Source: Halomonas halmophila
GTDB lineage: Bacteria > Pseudomonadota > Gammaproteobacteria > Pseudomonadales > Halomonadaceae
Reading direction: 5' to 3'
Assembly: GCF_006540005.1 (NCBI RefSeq)
Contig: NZ_BJOC01000013.1
Location: 62,001-126,000, forward strand
DNA length: 64,000 bases
Shown here: positions 1 through 8,825 of the stretch, piece by piece
Position numbering within the stretch: the stretch's first letter is position 1
Layout of the letters: each line of letters starts with the position of its first letter
Notes under the pieces: generated by a model
Told to the model about the DNA's origin: nothing
The model's input: the letters and a program-made list of their open reading frames with translations, nothing else
Database searches by the model: none
Made by a program: the position numbers and the translations under genes

Positions 1-1110
1 GATTTTGCCCTGACGTTCGGTCCAGCAGAATATTTCGCGCTTTTCCTGCTGGCTTTTGCCACCCTGGGGGGCATCACCGGCAAGAACCCCATGAAGACCG
101 TGGTGGCGGCCTGTATCGGCTTGATGATCGCGACCGTGGGCATCGATACCACCGGCGTGCAACGCTATACCTTCGGTGTGCTGGAGCTTTATGAAGGCGT
201 CGACTTCATCATCGCTATCGTTGGCCTGTTTGCCATCTCCGAGCTGCTGTTCTTCATCGAGGACAAGGCGGGTGGCGGCAAGGAAAAGATGTCCGTCAAC
301 AAGTTGACTCTGTCCTTCAAGGACTTGCGCGCGATCATGCCGTCCAGCATTCGTGGCGGCATCCTGGGCTTTATTGCCGGGGTTCTGCCGGGGGCAGGGG
401 CGTCGCTGGGCAGCTTTATCGGCTATACACTGGAAAAGAAGGTCGTCGGCAAGAAGGGCTACTTCGGTCAAGGTGATCCGCGCGGTGTGGCCGGTCCCGA
501 GGCCGGCAACAATGGTGCGTCCAGCGGTGCACTGGTGCCCATGCTGACGCTTGGTGTCCCGGGGAGTGGTACCACCGCCGTGCTGCTGGCGCTATTGATC
601 TCGTTGAATATCACCCCCGGGCCGCTGATGTTCACGCAGAATGCCGATATCGTCTGGGGCGTGATCGCGGCCCTGCTGATCGGCAACTTCCTGCTGCTGG
701 TGCTGAACATCCCGCTGGTGGGCATCTTCGTCAAGCTGCTCTCGGTACCGCCGATGTATCTGCTGCCGATCGTCACCATGATCGCCTTCGTGGGTATCTA
801 CTCGATCTCCAACACCGCCTTCGATCTCTACTTCATGGTGGCCTTCGGGGTGGCCGGGTACCTGTTGCGCAAGCTGGAGATACCCTTGGTGCCGGTCATA
901 CTCGGCCTGTTGCTGGGGCCAGAGATGGAGAAGAATCTGCGCCATGCCATGACCCTGTCCGAGGGCGACTGGAGCATCCTGTGGAGCAGCGGCCTGGCCA
1001 TCGGTCTGTGGGTCTTCGCCGGCCTGGGGCTGATTCTGCCGTACATCGTCGGCCCCATACTGCGTCGACGCATGAAGGTAGAGACGGCCGATGCAGGTAC
1101 CGATGATTAA
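1..1110 (+). CDS. tctA: Tripartite tricarboxylate transporter large permease TctA, 5'-truncated by window edge
   Basis: The open frame runs from base 1 to the stop at 1110, giving 369 visible residues of a family that is usually about 500, so roughly 130 N-terminal residues lie upstream of the window. The methionine at base 91 is internal: residues coded before it (FGPAEYFALFLLAFATLGG) are typical TctA sequence. The family is the large inner-membrane subunit, with about 12 helices, of TTT systems that import carboxylates using a periplasmic TctC and small TctB. Conserved stretches PGAGASLGSFIGY, GPEAGNNGASSG and LTLGVPGSGTTA are visible, followed by many hydrophobic helices and a charged tail. 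A strong terminator follows, so this is probably the last gene of its operon. The substrate cannot be read from sequence. Confidence 0.93.
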   Translation, partial: DFALTFGPAEYFALFLLAFATLGGITGKNPMKTVVAACIGLMIATVGIDTTGVQRYTFGVLELYEGVDFIIAIVGLFAISELLFFIEDKAGGGKEKMSVNKLTLSFKDLRAIMPSSIRGGILGFIAGVLPGAGASLGSFIGYTLEKKVVGKKGYFGQGDPRGVAGPEAGNNGASSGALVPMLTLGVPGSGTTAVLLALLISLNITPGPLMFTQNADIVWGVIAALLIGNFLLLVLNIPLVGIFVKLLSVPPMYLLPIVTMIAFVGIYSISNTAFDLYFMVAFGVAGYLLRKLEIPLVPVILGLLLGPEMEKNLRHAMTLSEGDWSILWSSGLAIGLWVFAGLGLILPYIVGPILRRRMKVETADAGTDD

Positions 1111-1141
1111 GCCCTGACGGGTCAGCTGGCTGAAAAGGAAC

Positions 1142-1168
1142 AAGGCGCCGCTCAAACCGGCGCCTTTT
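1142..1168 (+). terminator. Rho-independent terminator after tctA
   Basis: A perfect 9-bp stem (AAGGCGCCG at 1142-1150 with CGGCGCCTT at 1158-1166) encloses a 7-nt loop and runs into TTTT. It begins 31 bases after the tctA stop. Confidence 0.85.
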
Positions 1169-1179
1169 CGTTGTGCGCT

Positions 1180-1284
1180 TTGTCTGAAAACTGACTACCC
1201 GCGCCCATTCGGCGTTGAAAATCGACTCGAAATACTCATTTACACGACGCAAACTCCAGTTCGTCGGCTTTGCCTTGCCTCAGG
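1180..1284 (+). repeat. Palindromic intergenic repeat, truncated copy
   Basis: This stretch aligns in the same orientation with the left two thirds of the full elements at 26563-26705 and 45198-45342. It shares GTCTGAAAACTG, CGGCGTTGAAAATC, a CTCATTTAC core and the start of the right arm near GCCTTGCCT. It then stops and is followed by unrelated sequence, so the right end is missing. The right arm no longer pairs well with the left, consistent with a decaying copy. Confidence 0.7.
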
Positions 1285-1545
1285 GAAACGCTGAATAAAA
1301 TGCCGAGTATAGTGAAGCGCAAGGCCCCGGAGCACAGAAAGCGATACATAACAGATAGTTAGGCGAGATTTCGACCGGGCTGGCGCACCAGCACCGCGCA
1401 CAAATTCGCCAGGAGCGAATTTGAACCTTCTTTCGACGGGCCCGCAGGGTAGCCGCCAAGGATTGCGGCTATAACGCAGCGATTTGAATGCGCAGGCATT
1501 TAGGCAGTGTTTCCTCAGCAGTCTCGTCGACTTTCAGACTAAAGC
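1285..1545. other. Non-coding stretch with two stem-loops between tctA and the yihY-type gene
   Basis: No credible gene is seen in this part of the 435-base convergent gap. Two inverted repeats are clear. CAAATTCGC at 1401-1409 pairs with GCGAATTTG at 1415-1423 (perfect 9 bp, 5-nt loop). GCCGC at 1452-1456 pairs with GCGGC at 1465-1469. Neither has a T-run, so they are not obvious terminators. The role is unknown. Confidence 0.5.
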
Positions 1546-2475
1546 TTAGTTTACGCGAGTCACGGCCTGATGACGCGAGTCGACATGCCAGGGCAGGCCG
1601 AGCCGGGTGTTGCGTTCCAGCTCGGCAATCACCTGGGCACCGAGCAGCAGGATGATGGCGCCGACCTCGAGGATCAGCAGGATGACGATCAGGGTCGCCA
1701 GGGAGCCATAGACGGCGTTGACGAACGACAGGTTGGTGAAATAGAAGACCAGCAGCAGGCGCGCGCCTTCCCACATCAAGGCGGCCACAAAGCCGCCGAT
1801 CAGGGCGCGATGAATGGCAATGCGCACCACCGGAAGCACCTTGTAGATGGCACTGAACAGCAGGAATACGCCGATGAAGCTGGTCAGGTTGAGCATCGAG
1901 CCGGACAGCCCCGCCAGCGGAAGCTCGCGGCCCAGCAGTGCCATCCAGACGGTATTGACGGTATTGGCCAGGCTGACCATCAGCGTCAGACTCAACAGGG
2001 CGGCGCCGAGCACCAGCATGAAGGCATAGGGCATTAGCACCGAGACCCAGACCGAACGGCCGGCATGGGTGTCCGAGGCATGAAAGATGATCGCCAGGGC
2101 GTCCTCGAGCATGCGAAAGGCGAAGGAACTGAAGACCAGCAGTACGGGAATGCCGAGCACACCGATGGCATCTCGAGAATCCAGCAGGGAACGCACGGCA
2201 TCCAGGACCACCTCGGCATAGGCCGGGGTGAGGTGGCGTACCTGAATGGCCAGCACACCCATGAGCTGTTGTTCATCGACCACACCGGCCAGCAGCACGA
2301 CCAGCAAAGCAAACAACGGCACGATCGACAACAGTACATTGTAGCCGACGCCACCCGCCAGCAGGATCCCGCGGTTGCCCAGGAAGGCGGTCAGCACGCG
2401 CCAGGCAAAGCGGGCCCCACGATGCAGGAGCACGCCGGGACGGTGCCTGTCTTTTACTGTTGAAGCCTTTGTCAT
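1546..2475 (-). CDS. YihY/BrkB-family inner membrane protein
   Basis: The product (309 aa from the ATG at 2475) is a polytopic membrane protein of the YihY/UPF0761 (BrkB) family, once misnamed ribonuclease BN. Visible family features are GVGYNVLLSIVPLFALLVVLLAG near the N-terminus, a central LMVSLANTVNTVW segment, and the C-terminal FYFTNLSFVNAVYGSLA stretch followed by a long hydrophobic helix. About six transmembrane segments are apparent. A TTG at 2523 would add 16 residues, but the ATG leaves a normal short basic cytoplasmic tail before the first helix. The gene stands alone, convergent with tctA. Its biochemical function is unknown. Confidence 0.82.
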   Translation of the reverse strand: MTKASTVKDRHRPGVLLHRGARFAWRVLTAFLGNRGILLAGGVGYNVLLSIVPLFALLVVLLAGVVDEQQLMGVLAIQVRHLTPAYAEVVLDAVRSLLDSRDAIGVLGIPVLLVFSSFAFRMLEDALAIIFHASDTHAGRSVWVSVLMPYAFMLVLGAALLSLTLMVSLANTVNTVWMALLGRELPLAGLSGSMLNLTSFIGVFLLFSAIYKVLPVVRIAIHRALIGGFVAALMWEGARLLLVFYFTNLSFVNAVYGSLATLIVILLILEVGAIILLLGAQVIAELERNTRLGLPWHVDSRHQAVTRVN

Positions 2476-2682
2476 GGCCGTATCCGCCGGGAGTCTGCGA
2501 GTATGATACGCTGTTCCTCGCAATACCCGTCAATTGCTGGGTACTCCGCGGCGTGTCTGGGTTGGTATTGGCGAAAGGTTGAGCAACGGGCAAGTCGGGG
2601 TGTATATGTTGATAGGATCCATGCTGTAGGGTTCAGGACTTGACCCTGCCACACACATCGACCCATAACGGGGAGAAAGCCG

Positions 2683-3957
2683 ATGTCAGATAGTTCCATG
2701 CGAGAGCTTTTTCAGGACAACCGCGTCAAGGCCATTTCTGCAGTGGCAGTGGTCGGCGTGGTCTGGGCGGTGTTTGCCCAGTCCAGTGCCAGCTCCAGTG
2801 ATGAGGCGCTGCAGGCGATGCAGTCCCGGCTCGAGTCTGTGCAGTCCAAGAATCAGACGCTGCAGAATCAGGTGGCTGAACAGGCAGCGGCCAAGGACAA
2901 AGTCGAAGCGCTCAAGGTCCGCACCCAAGAACTCGAGCAGCAGCGCCAGGCCGCTCAGACAGAGCTCGACAAGGTGACATCCCAGGTGAAGCAAGCACGG
3001 GCTAAGCTGGAAGAAGCCAACGCTGCTCTGGAGCCGGTTCAGGCCAAGGTCAATGAGGCCGAGAAGAAGCTGGAAGAGCGCCAGGCATCCCTGGCCAGCG
3101 TGCAACAGGAACTCGACAAGGCCAAGCAGGCTCGTGATGAAGCCCAGGCGGCTCGTGACGAGGCCGTGGCAGCGCGCCAGCAGGCCGAAGAGAAGAAGGC
3201 TGGTCTCAGCAAACAGATAGCCGAGCTGGAGCAGCAGCATAAAGAGTTAAGCACTACGATTGAGCGTCTCACCGCAGAGCGCAAGCAGCTTCAAGCGCAG
3301 CGTGATGAGGCCAGTCAGGCACTCGAAAGCGTCAAGGGCGACCTGCAAGCTGGCCGCGAAGAACTGGCAAATCTGAAAGACAAGGTCGATACCCGTAGTC
3401 AGCAACTGGCCAGCCTGAAAAGCGATCTGGCCGCATGGCGGGACAGGCTCTCTGACCTCGGTAGTGATGACCAGTCCGGCGGTGATGCCGCGGCGTCTTC
3501 CAGCGAGTCCGATGCGGCTGAGCAGAGCGACACCCAGTCCGGCGGTGATGCCGCGGCGTCTTCCAGCGAGTCCGATGCGGCCGAGCAGAGCGACACCCAG
3601 TCCGGCAGTGATGCCGCGGCGTCTTCCAGCGAGTCCGATGCGGCCGAGCAGGGCGACACCCAGTCCGGCGGTGATGCCGCGGCGTCTTCCAGCGAGTCCG
3701 ATGCGGGCGAGCAGGGCGACAGCCAATCCGGCAGTGATGACTCGGCGTCTTCCAGCGAGTCCGATGCGGGTGAGCAGGGCGATAGCCAGTCCGGCAGTGA
3801 TGCCTCGGCGTCTTCCAGCGAGTCCAGCGCGGGCGAGCAGGGCGATAGCCAGTCCGGCAGTGATGCCTCGGCGTCTTCCAGCGAGCCCGATGCGGCGCCA
3901 TCCGAAGACGAGGCCTCGACTCGCAACCGCGAACAGGAATCGGCTCAGGAAGTCTGA
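2683..3957 (+). CDS. Membrane-anchored coiled-coil protein with acidic serine-rich tandem repeats
   Basis: I do not recognise a named family for this 424-residue protein. A single hydrophobic segment (about residues 14-31) is followed by a long alanine/glutamine/glutamate/lysine-rich heptad region (about 40-255) with strong coiled-coil character, like that of spindly envelope or chromosome-associated proteins. Residues 264-410 are seven 21-residue repeats of the type QSGGDAAASSSESDAAEQSDT: acidic, serine-rich and probably disordered. A short tail follows. A good ribosome site (GGGGAGA) precedes the ATG at 2683. The gene is monocistronic, between yihY (divergent) and a terminator-like hairpin. 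A tethering or spacing role in the envelope is inference only. Confidence 0.8.
   Translation: MSDSSMRELFQDNRVKAISAVAVVGVVWAVFAQSSASSSDEALQAMQSRLESVQSKNQTLQNQVAEQAAAKDKVEALKVRTQELEQQRQAAQTELDKVTSQVKQARAKLEEANAALEPVQAKVNEAEKKLEERQASLASVQQELDKAKQARDEAQAARDEAVAARQQAEEKKAGLSKQIAELEQQHKELSTTIERLTAERKQLQAQRDEASQALESVKGDLQAGREELANLKDKVDTRSQQLASLKSDLAAWRDRLSDLGSDDQSGGDAAASSSESDAAEQSDTQSGGDAAASSSESDAAEQSDTQSGSDAAASSSESDAAEQGDTQSGGDAAASSSESDAGEQGDSQSGSDDSASSSESDAGEQGDSQSGSDASASSSESSAGEQGDSQSGSDASASSSEPDAAPSEDEASTRNREQESAQEV
3472..3912 (+). repeat. Seven in-frame 63-bp tandem repeats inside the coiled-coil gene
   Basis: Each 63-bp unit begins CAGTCCGGC and encodes 21 residues. Units 1 and 2 are almost identical and differ from later ones at a few positions (GGD/GSD, AAEQ/AGEQ, SDT/GDT/GDS). 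The last unit diverges at its end (SEPDAAPSEDE). The gradient of divergence suggests recent expansion at the 5' side. The antisense strand also stays open across the array, producing spurious reading frames. Confidence 0.95.
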
Positions 3958-3981
3958 CGTCGGGTCCCGAGGCGGCTCGAG

Positions 3982-4017
3982 GGGCGCGCTCATGGCGCGC
4001 CCTTCGTCGTTTTCAGG
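3982..4017 (+). terminator. Terminator-like hairpin after the coiled-coil gene
   Basis: GGGCGCGC at 3982-3989 pairs perfectly with GCGCGCCC at 3995-4002 around a 5-nt loop. The following tract TTCGTCGTTTTC is only moderately T-rich. Confidence 0.55.
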
Positions 4018-4029
4018 CATCCCGCAAGA

Positions 4030-4060
4030 TTGCATGCCGCCTTCTGGTGGCAGGTATACT
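4030..4060 (+). promoter_or_regulatory. Candidate sigma70 promoter of mrp
   Basis: The -10 element TATACT at 4055-4060 is close to consensus. TTGCAT at 4030-4035 is the best -35 match but lies 19 bp away, longer than ideal. The start codon is 55 bases downstream. Confidence 0.4.
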
Positions 4061-4115
4061 GGTCGATGTTCCGGCCCTTGCAGGGGCCGGCCCCAAGCAT
4101 TGAAAGGAGCGAGTC

Positions 4116-4919
4116 GTGATCGAAGGGGTCAAGCATATTGTTGCCGTGGCATCCGGCAAGGGGGGCGTCGGTAAGTCCACCGTGACCGCCAACCTGGCAC
4201 TGGCCATGGCGGCCGAAGGCTATCGTGTGGGCGTGCTGGACGCCGATATCCATGGGCCCAGCCAGGCTCGCATGCTGGGGGTTGCCGATGATGCGCGGCC
4301 CGAGACGGCCGGTGAAAAACGCCTCAAGCCACTGCAGGCCCACGGGCTGCAGACGATGTCCATGGCCTTCATGGTGGATATTCGTGAACCCACGGTGTGG
4401 CGTGGGCCCATGGTTGCCGGGGCCTTTCAGCAGCTGCTGACGCAGACCGTCTGGGATGATCTCGATGTCCTCTTCATCGACATGCCGCCCGGTACCGGCG
4501 ATGTTCAGCTGACGCTGGCGCAGAAGGTACCGGTAGATGGTGCCGTGATCGTCACCACGCCACAGGACATTGCCCTGCTGGATGCGCGCAAGGGCATCGA
4601 GATGTTCCGCAAGGTCAATGTGCCGTCTTTCGGTGTGGTCGAGAACATGAGCCTGCATGTCTGCACCCAATGCGGGCACAGCGAGCCGATTTTCGGCGAA
4701 GGAGGTGGGGAGAAGATCGCCCAGGAATATGACACCCGCCTGCTGGGCCGCTTGCCGCTGACCCTGGGCATTCGCGAACAGGCGGATGGCGGCAATCCCA
4801 CCGTGGTAGCCGAGCCCGATGGTGAGGTGACGCATACCTTCCGCGACATGGCGCGCCAGGTGGCCGAGCAGCTCGGCAAGCCGGTGGATGATGGCCCGGA
4901 GATCTCGTTCAGCGAGTGA
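4116..4919 (+). CDS. mrp: Mrp/ApbC-type iron-sulfur cluster carrier ATPase
   Basis: A cytosolic P-loop ATPase of the Mrp/NBP35 family, which binds and transfers Fe-S clusters to apoproteins. The deviant Walker A GKGGVGKS sits at residues 14-21, DADIHGPSQ follows the first strand, and the cluster-ligating CxxC is at C183/C186. At 267 residues it consists of the ATPase alone: the N-terminal MIP18/DUF59 domain found in many Mrp proteins is absent, as in shorter ApbC forms. The start is GTG at 4116 with GAAAGGAG a few bases upstream. It precedes dcd and is separated from it by two GC-rich hairpins. Confidence 0.92.
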   Translation: MIEGVKHIVAVASGKGGVGKSTVTANLALAMAAEGYRVGVLDADIHGPSQARMLGVADDARPETAGEKRLKPLQAHGLQTMSMAFMVDIREPTVWRGPMVAGAFQQLLTQTVWDDLDVLFIDMPPGTGDVQLTLAQKVPVDGAVIVTTPQDIALLDARKGIEMFRKVNVPSFGVVENMSLHVCTQCGHSEPIFGEGGGEKIAQEYDTRLLGRLPLTLGIREQADGGNPTVVAEPDGEVTHTFRDMARQVAEQLGKPVDDGPEISFSE

Positions 4920-4932
4920 AGGTCGTGACGGC

Positions 4933-4980
4933 GGGCGCCGCGACGGCTATCATGTGCGGCGCCCGGCCGTGAGCGGCCGG
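4933..4980 (+). other. Two adjacent GC-rich stem-loops between mrp and dcd
   Basis: GGGCGCCGC at 4933-4941 pairs perfectly with GCGGCGCCC at 4956-4964. CCGGCCG at 4963-4969 pairs with CGGCCGG at 4974-4980. The two hairpins share bases 4963-4964, so they may compete. There is no T-run, so this may be a weak terminator, an mRNA-stability hairpin or simply GC-rich sequence. Confidence 0.5.
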
Positions 4981-5012
4981 GACCTTCACCCTTTACCCGG
5001 CAGGACCTTCCC

Positions 5013-5579
5013 ATGAGCATCAAATCAGACCACTGGATACGCCGCATGGCCGCAAGCGACGGCATGATCGAGCCCTTCGAAGCCGATCAGGTGCGTTATG
5101 TGAACGACCAGCGGGTGATCTCATACGGAACATCCAGTTACGGGTATGACGTGCGCTGTTCCGATGAATTCAAGGTGTTCACCAACATCCACTCGGCGGT
5201 CGTCGACCCCAAGGGCTTCGATGAAAAAAGCTTCGTCGACGTCAAGGGGGATGTCTGCGTGATCCCGCCCAATTCCTTCGCTCTGGCGCGGACCATCGAG
5301 TACTTTCGGATCCCGCGCAGCGTGCTGACCATCTGCCTGGGCAAGTCGACCTATGCCCGCTGCGGTATCATCGTCAATGTGACCCCGCTCGAACCCGAGT
5401 GGGAAGGCCATGTGACCCTGGAGTTCTCCAACACCACCAACCTCCCGGCGAAGATCTACGCCAATGAAGGCGTGGCGCAGATGCTCTTCCTGGAATCCGA
5501 CGAGGTCTGCTCGACCTCCTACAAGGACCGCGGCGGCAAGTACATGGGGCAACGCGGCGTGACACTGCCGAGGACCTGA
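5013..5579 (+). CDS. dcd: dCTP deaminase
   Basis: The 188-residue length matches the Dcd family, which converts dCTP to dUTP in the cytoplasm and supplies dUTP for dTMP synthesis. Family landmarks are [12 protein letters not shown] near residue 30, the nucleotide-binding GKSTYARCG, and [13 protein letters not shown] with the catalytic glutamate. The C-terminal [13 protein letters not shown] is the nucleotide-closing tail. It is transcribed in the direction of mrp but separated from it by hairpins. Its end is convergent with purN across a short-repeat element. Confidence 0.96.
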   Translation: MSIKSDHWIRRMAASDGMIEPFEADQVRYVNDQRVISYGTSSYGYDVRCSDEFKVFTNIHSAVVDPKGFDEKSFVDVKGDVCVIPPNSFALARTIEYFRIPRSVLTICLGKSTYARCGIIVNVTPLEPEWEGHVTLEFSNTTNLPAKIYANEGVAQMLFLESDEVCSTSYKDRGGKYMGQRGVTLPRT

Positions 5580-5585
5580 TACCGG

Positions 5586-5785
5586 CCCGGCCTTCGGCCG
5601 GGAGCTATAAGCTTGAAGAGCGCGGCTGGCGTCGCCTGGAGAGCGAAGAACGGCGCTGCGAGCGTTCCAGGAATGAAGAGGGAAGAACGGCGCTGCGCGC
5701 CTTGAAGAGGGAAGAAAACCCTGACACCACTGTGGTCGGTCGTAAGCTTCCTTCTTCATTCTTCATTCTTCATTCTTCCTTCTTC
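5586..5785. repeat. Purine-rich/pyrimidine-rich short-repeat element at the dcd-purN convergent junction
   Basis: The element opens with a perfect hairpin (CCCGGCC at 5586-5592 with GGCCGGG at 5596-5602). A GAAG-rich strand follows, with AGCTTGAAG at about 5609-5617 and two copies of GAAGAACGGCGCTGCG (near 5645 and 5684). After a short central spacer comes a pyrimidine tract with CTTCATT tandem repeats near 5755-5775 that abuts the purN stop codon. The purine half can fold back on the pyrimidine half. The same architecture recurs at 12302-12450, also between two convergent genes. Confidence 0.65.
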
Positions 5786-6520
5786 CTAGAGTCCTTCGTC
5801 CAACTCCTCGGCGGCGTCTTCGTGGGAGAGTCGCATGCCGGTGGGGGGCAGACTGATGCCGTCCATGGTGATGTGGTCGCCGGTCAGTTGCAGGCGGCCT
5901 TCCAGGAACCAGTTGACGGCGATCGGCAGGATCAGGTGTTCGCGAGCCTGTACCTTGTCCTTGAGGTTTTCCAGGCCATCGTCGGCGTCGACGCGGACCG
6001 CGGCTTGCAGGGCGACCGGCCCGCCGTCCAGTTCCTCGGTGACGAAATGGACGCTGCAGCCATGTTCGCTCACGCCGTCCTCGAGTGCCCGGGCATGGGT
6101 ATGCAGGCCCTGATAAGCCGGCAGCAGCGACGGATGGATGTTGAGCATCCGGCCCAGGAAGCGCTGTACGAAGCGTGGTGTCAGAATGCGCATGAAGCCG
6201 GCCAGCACGACCAGGTCGGGTTCATGGCGTTCGATGACCTTGATCAGCGCGCCGTCGAAGGTCTCGCGACTCTCGTATTCGCGATGCGGCAGGGCGACCG
6301 CATCGATGCCGGCATCGCGGGCGCGCTTGAGGCCCTGGGCATCCGCCTGGTTGGAGACCACGGCGACGATCTCACCGCCCAGGCGGTCATGTTCCTGGGC
6401 TTCGATCAAGGCCTGCAGGTTGCTGCCGGTACCGGAAATCAGCACCACGATACGCCGCGCGTCGGCGGGCTCGGGGGTGAAGTCCTGGAGCGTGTCGCTC
6501 GGGTAGTCGGTGTCGCTCAT
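5786..6520 (-). CDS. purN: Phosphoribosylglycinamide formyltransferase (GART, PurN)
   Basis: Catalyses the folate-dependent formylation of GAR, the third step of purine synthesis. Visible motifs are [14 protein letters not shown] (phosphate binding), the catalytic [12 protein letters not shown] with Asn and His, and the ELDGGP segment with the catalytic Asp. At 244 residues it is longer than the usual 210 or so. The extra length is a polar N-terminal stretch of about 20 residues and a C-terminal tail. The ATG at 6520 overlaps the purM stop codon by four bases (ATGA), showing translational coupling in a purM-purN operon, the standard gammaproteobacterial order. Confidence 0.95.
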   Translation of the reverse strand: MSDTDYPSDTLQDFTPEPADARRIVVLISGTGSNLQALIEAQEHDRLGGEIVAVVSNQADAQGLKRARDAGIDAVALPHREYESRETFDGALIKVIERHEPDLVVLAGFMRILTPRFVQRFLGRMLNIHPSLLPAYQGLHTHARALEDGVSEHGCSVHFVTEELDGGPVALQAAVRVDADDGLENLKDKVQAREHLILPIAVNWFLEGRLQLTGDHITMDGISLPPTGMRLSHEDAAEELDEGL

Positions 6521-7590
6521 TCGTTCAGGTTCTCCAGCTGGACTACTTCGTCGTCCTCGCCACGCGCCACGATCTGGCCGATGCGGTGTACCGTCTCGCC
6601 CTGGGCCTGGAGGTGGGCGCGCGCCTGGTCGGCACGTTCGGCGGGGACGGCCAGGACCATGCCGATGCCGCAGTTGAGGACTCGATGCATCTCGTGTTCG
6701 TCGACGTTGCCGTGTTGCTTGAGCCAGTCGAACACCGCGGGACGTTGCCAGCTGCTGGTGTCGATGCGTGCTGCAGCACCCTCGGGGAGCACGCGCGGCA
6801 GGTTTTCCAGCAGGCCGCCGCCGGTGATGTGCGACAGGGCATGGACCGGGATATCGGTCTCCTTGAGCAGCGACAGCAGCGGCTTGACGTAGATGCGGGT
6901 CGGTGCCATCAGGGCATCGCCCAGGGCGCGTCCGTCGAGCGCGGTATCCAGCGAGGTCGCGTTGAGTTCGAGGATCTTGCGGATCAGCGAATAGCCGTTG
7001 GAGTGTGGCCCCGAGGACGTCATGCCGAGCAGTACGTCGCCTTCGCCGACAGCCTGGCCGTCGAGGATGGCGTCCTTTTCTACGACGCCGACGCAGAAGC
7101 CGGCCAGGTCATAGTCGTTGCCGGCATACATGCCCGGCATCTCGGCGGTTTCGCCACCGACCAGGGCGCAGCCAGCCTGCTCGCAGCCCTGACCGATGCC
7201 GGTGACCACGTCGGCGGCGATGTCGACATTCAACTGACCCGTGGCATAGTAGTCGAGGAACAGCAGGGGTTCGGCACCGGCGACCACCAGGTCATTGACG
7301 CACATGGCCACCAGGTCGATGCCGATGGTGTCGTGACGCCCCAGGTCCATGGCCAGGCGCAGCTTGGTGCCGACGCCATCGGTGCCGGTGACCAGCACCG
7401 GCTCGCGATACCCGCTCGGCAGCTGGCAGAGGGCGCCGAAGCCGCCCAGTCCGCCCATGACTTCGGGACGCGTGGTGCGTTTGGCGACGCCCTTGATGCG
7501 GTCGACCAGGGCATTGCCGGCGTCGATGTCGACGCCGGCATCCTTGTAGCTGAGCGATGCGCCGTGCGGGCGCTGGGTGGAATCGGTCAT
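6517..7590 (-). CDS. purM: Phosphoribosylformylglycinamidine cyclo-ligase (AIR synthetase)
   Basis: ATP-dependent closure of FGAM to AIR in purine biosynthesis. Landmarks are the N-terminal [49 protein letters not shown] and [11 protein letters not shown], in the family order. The chosen ATG at 7590 gives 357 residues, close to the family norm of about 345, with AGGA eight to eleven bases upstream. The longer open frame up to 7731 has no family similarity at its start. First gene of the purM-purN operon. The divergent neighbour is perM, as in many gammaproteobacteria. Confidence 0.96.
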   Translation of the reverse strand: MTDSTQRPHGASLSYKDAGVDIDAGNALVDRIKGVAKRTTRPEVMGGLGGFGALCQLPSGYREPVLVTGTDGVGTKLRLAMDLGRHDTIGIDLVAMCVNDLVVAGAEPLLFLDYYATGQLNVDIAADVVTGIGQGCEQAGCALVGGETAEMPGMYAGNDYDLAGFCVGVVEKDAILDGQAVGEGDVLLGMTSSGPHSNGYSLIRKILELNATSLDTALDGRALGDALMAPTRIYVKPLLSLLKETDIPVHALSHITGGGLLENLPRVLPEGAAARIDTSSWQRPAVFDWLKQHGNVDEHEMHRVLNCGIGMVLAVPAERADQARAHLQAQGETVHRIGQIVARGEDDEVVQLENLNE

Positions 7591-7748
7591 GACCTGTCCT
7601 GTTATGAACATTGCTGTCGAAGGGCGCGACCCGCGATCCGCTCGTTGACTGGCGCCAGCGCGTCGCGGTGGGCAATATGGGTCGCAGATTGTAGCATCAC
7701 CAGGCGTGGCACGCACCGCCACATCAGGCATCGCACAGGGAGAGCAGG

Positions 7749-8825
7749 ATGCGTAGACAGGGTTGGATCGTCGCCATACTGGCGGCCATCGGGTTGTGGT
7801 TTTTCATCAGCATCGAGCCGGTGCTGATGCCGTTTTTTGTCAGCATGGTACTGGCCTACCTCGGCGACCCGCTCGCCGACCGGCTAGAGGAACGGGGGTT
7901 ATCCAGGCGCCTGGCGGTCTCGGTGGTATTCCTGCTGCTGATCCTGGTCATCAGCCTCAGCCTGGTGCTGGTGATTCCGGTGCTGGGCCGTCAGCTGGGC
8001 CAGTTCATCGAATCGATACCGGCTATCCTGGGCTGGGTGCAGAGCACGGTGGTGCCGCATGTGCGTTCGGCGACCGGCCTGGACCTGAGTACCGATTTCG
8101 ATCAGATGCGCCAGACCCTGGTCGACAACTGGAAGGAGACCGGGACCCTGGCAGCCACCCTGCTGGCCAAGGTGTCCAAATCCGGCATGGCTCTGGTCGC
8201 CATGATTGGCAACCTGGCGCTGATTCCGGTGGTGACCTTCTACCTGCTGCTCGACTGGGACGACCTGGTGGCCAAGGTGCGCAGCGTGCTGCCACGCCGC
8301 TGGGAGCCGACCGTGGCGCGCCTGGCTGCGGAATGCGACGAGGTACTGTCGTCCTTCTTGCGTGGCCAGCTGATCGTCATGCTGTGCCTGGGCGTGATCT
8401 ATGCCATTGGCTTGACGCTGCTGGGTGTCAGGTTCGGTCTGCTGATCGGCCTGTTATCCGGCCTGGCCAGCATCGTGCCGTATCTCGGCGTGATCGTGGG
8501 GATCTCGGTGGCCGGCCTGGTGGCGTTCTTTCAGTCCGGCGAGTTGTGGATGCTGGTCGGTGTGGCCGCGGTATTCGGCTTCGGTCAGTTCGTCGAGAGT
8601 ATCGTCCTGCAACCCAAGTTGCTCGGCGACAAGATCGGCCTCCATCCGGTCGCCGTGATCTTTGCCGTCCTGGCCGGTGGTCAGCTGTTCGGCTTCACCG
8701 GCGTGTTGCTGGCGCTGCCCGTGGCGGCCATGGTCATGGTGGTGTTGCGTTATCTGCATGATCGCTATAAAAACAGCTCGCTGTATGATGCAGAGCGGTC
8801 CGTATCCGACGAGGAGTCTCCATGA
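7749..8825 (+). CDS. perM: AI-2E/PerM family membrane permease
   Basis: A 358-residue polytopic membrane protein of the AI-2E transporter (PerM, YdiK, TqsA) superfamily. It shows two N-terminal helices, a central amphipathic segment (about residues 95-160) and five C-terminal helices, including the typical [18 protein letters not shown] and [27 protein letters not shown]. The substrate is unproven for PerM members. Its stop codon overlaps the hda start (ATGA at 8822-8825), so the two are translated together. This purM/perM-hda neighbourhood is common in gammaproteobacteria. Confidence 0.9.
   Translation: MRRQGWIVAILAAIGLWFFISIEPVLMPFFVSMVLAYLGDPLADRLEERGLSRRLAVSVVFLLLILVISLSLVLVIPVLGRQLGQFIESIPAILGWVQSTVVPHVRSATGLDLSTDFDQMRQTLVDNWKETGTLAATLLAKVSKSGMALVAMIGNLALIPVVTFYLLLDWDDLVAKVRSVLPRRWEPTVARLAAECDEVLSSFLRGQLIVMLCLGVIYAIGLTLLGVRFGLLIGLLSGLASIVPYLGVIVGISVAGLVAFFQSGELWMLVGVAAVFGFGQFVESIVLQPKLLGDKIGLHPVAVIFAVLAGGQLFGFTGVLLALPVAAMVMVVLRYLHDRYKNSSLYDAERSVSDEESP

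Noticed and set aside
2598-2682. A promoter directly before the coiled-coil gene (TTGACC near 2640)
   Set aside because: The only matching -10 would overlap the ribosome site, so transcription could not start early enough.
3247-4035. Long antisense reading frames with repeated LAGRRRGITAG-like peptides across the repeat array
   Set aside because: They are mirror translations of the 63-bp repeats in the coiled-coil gene. They have no ribosome sites and no family similarity, and several frames are open at once, as expected for a GC-rich array.
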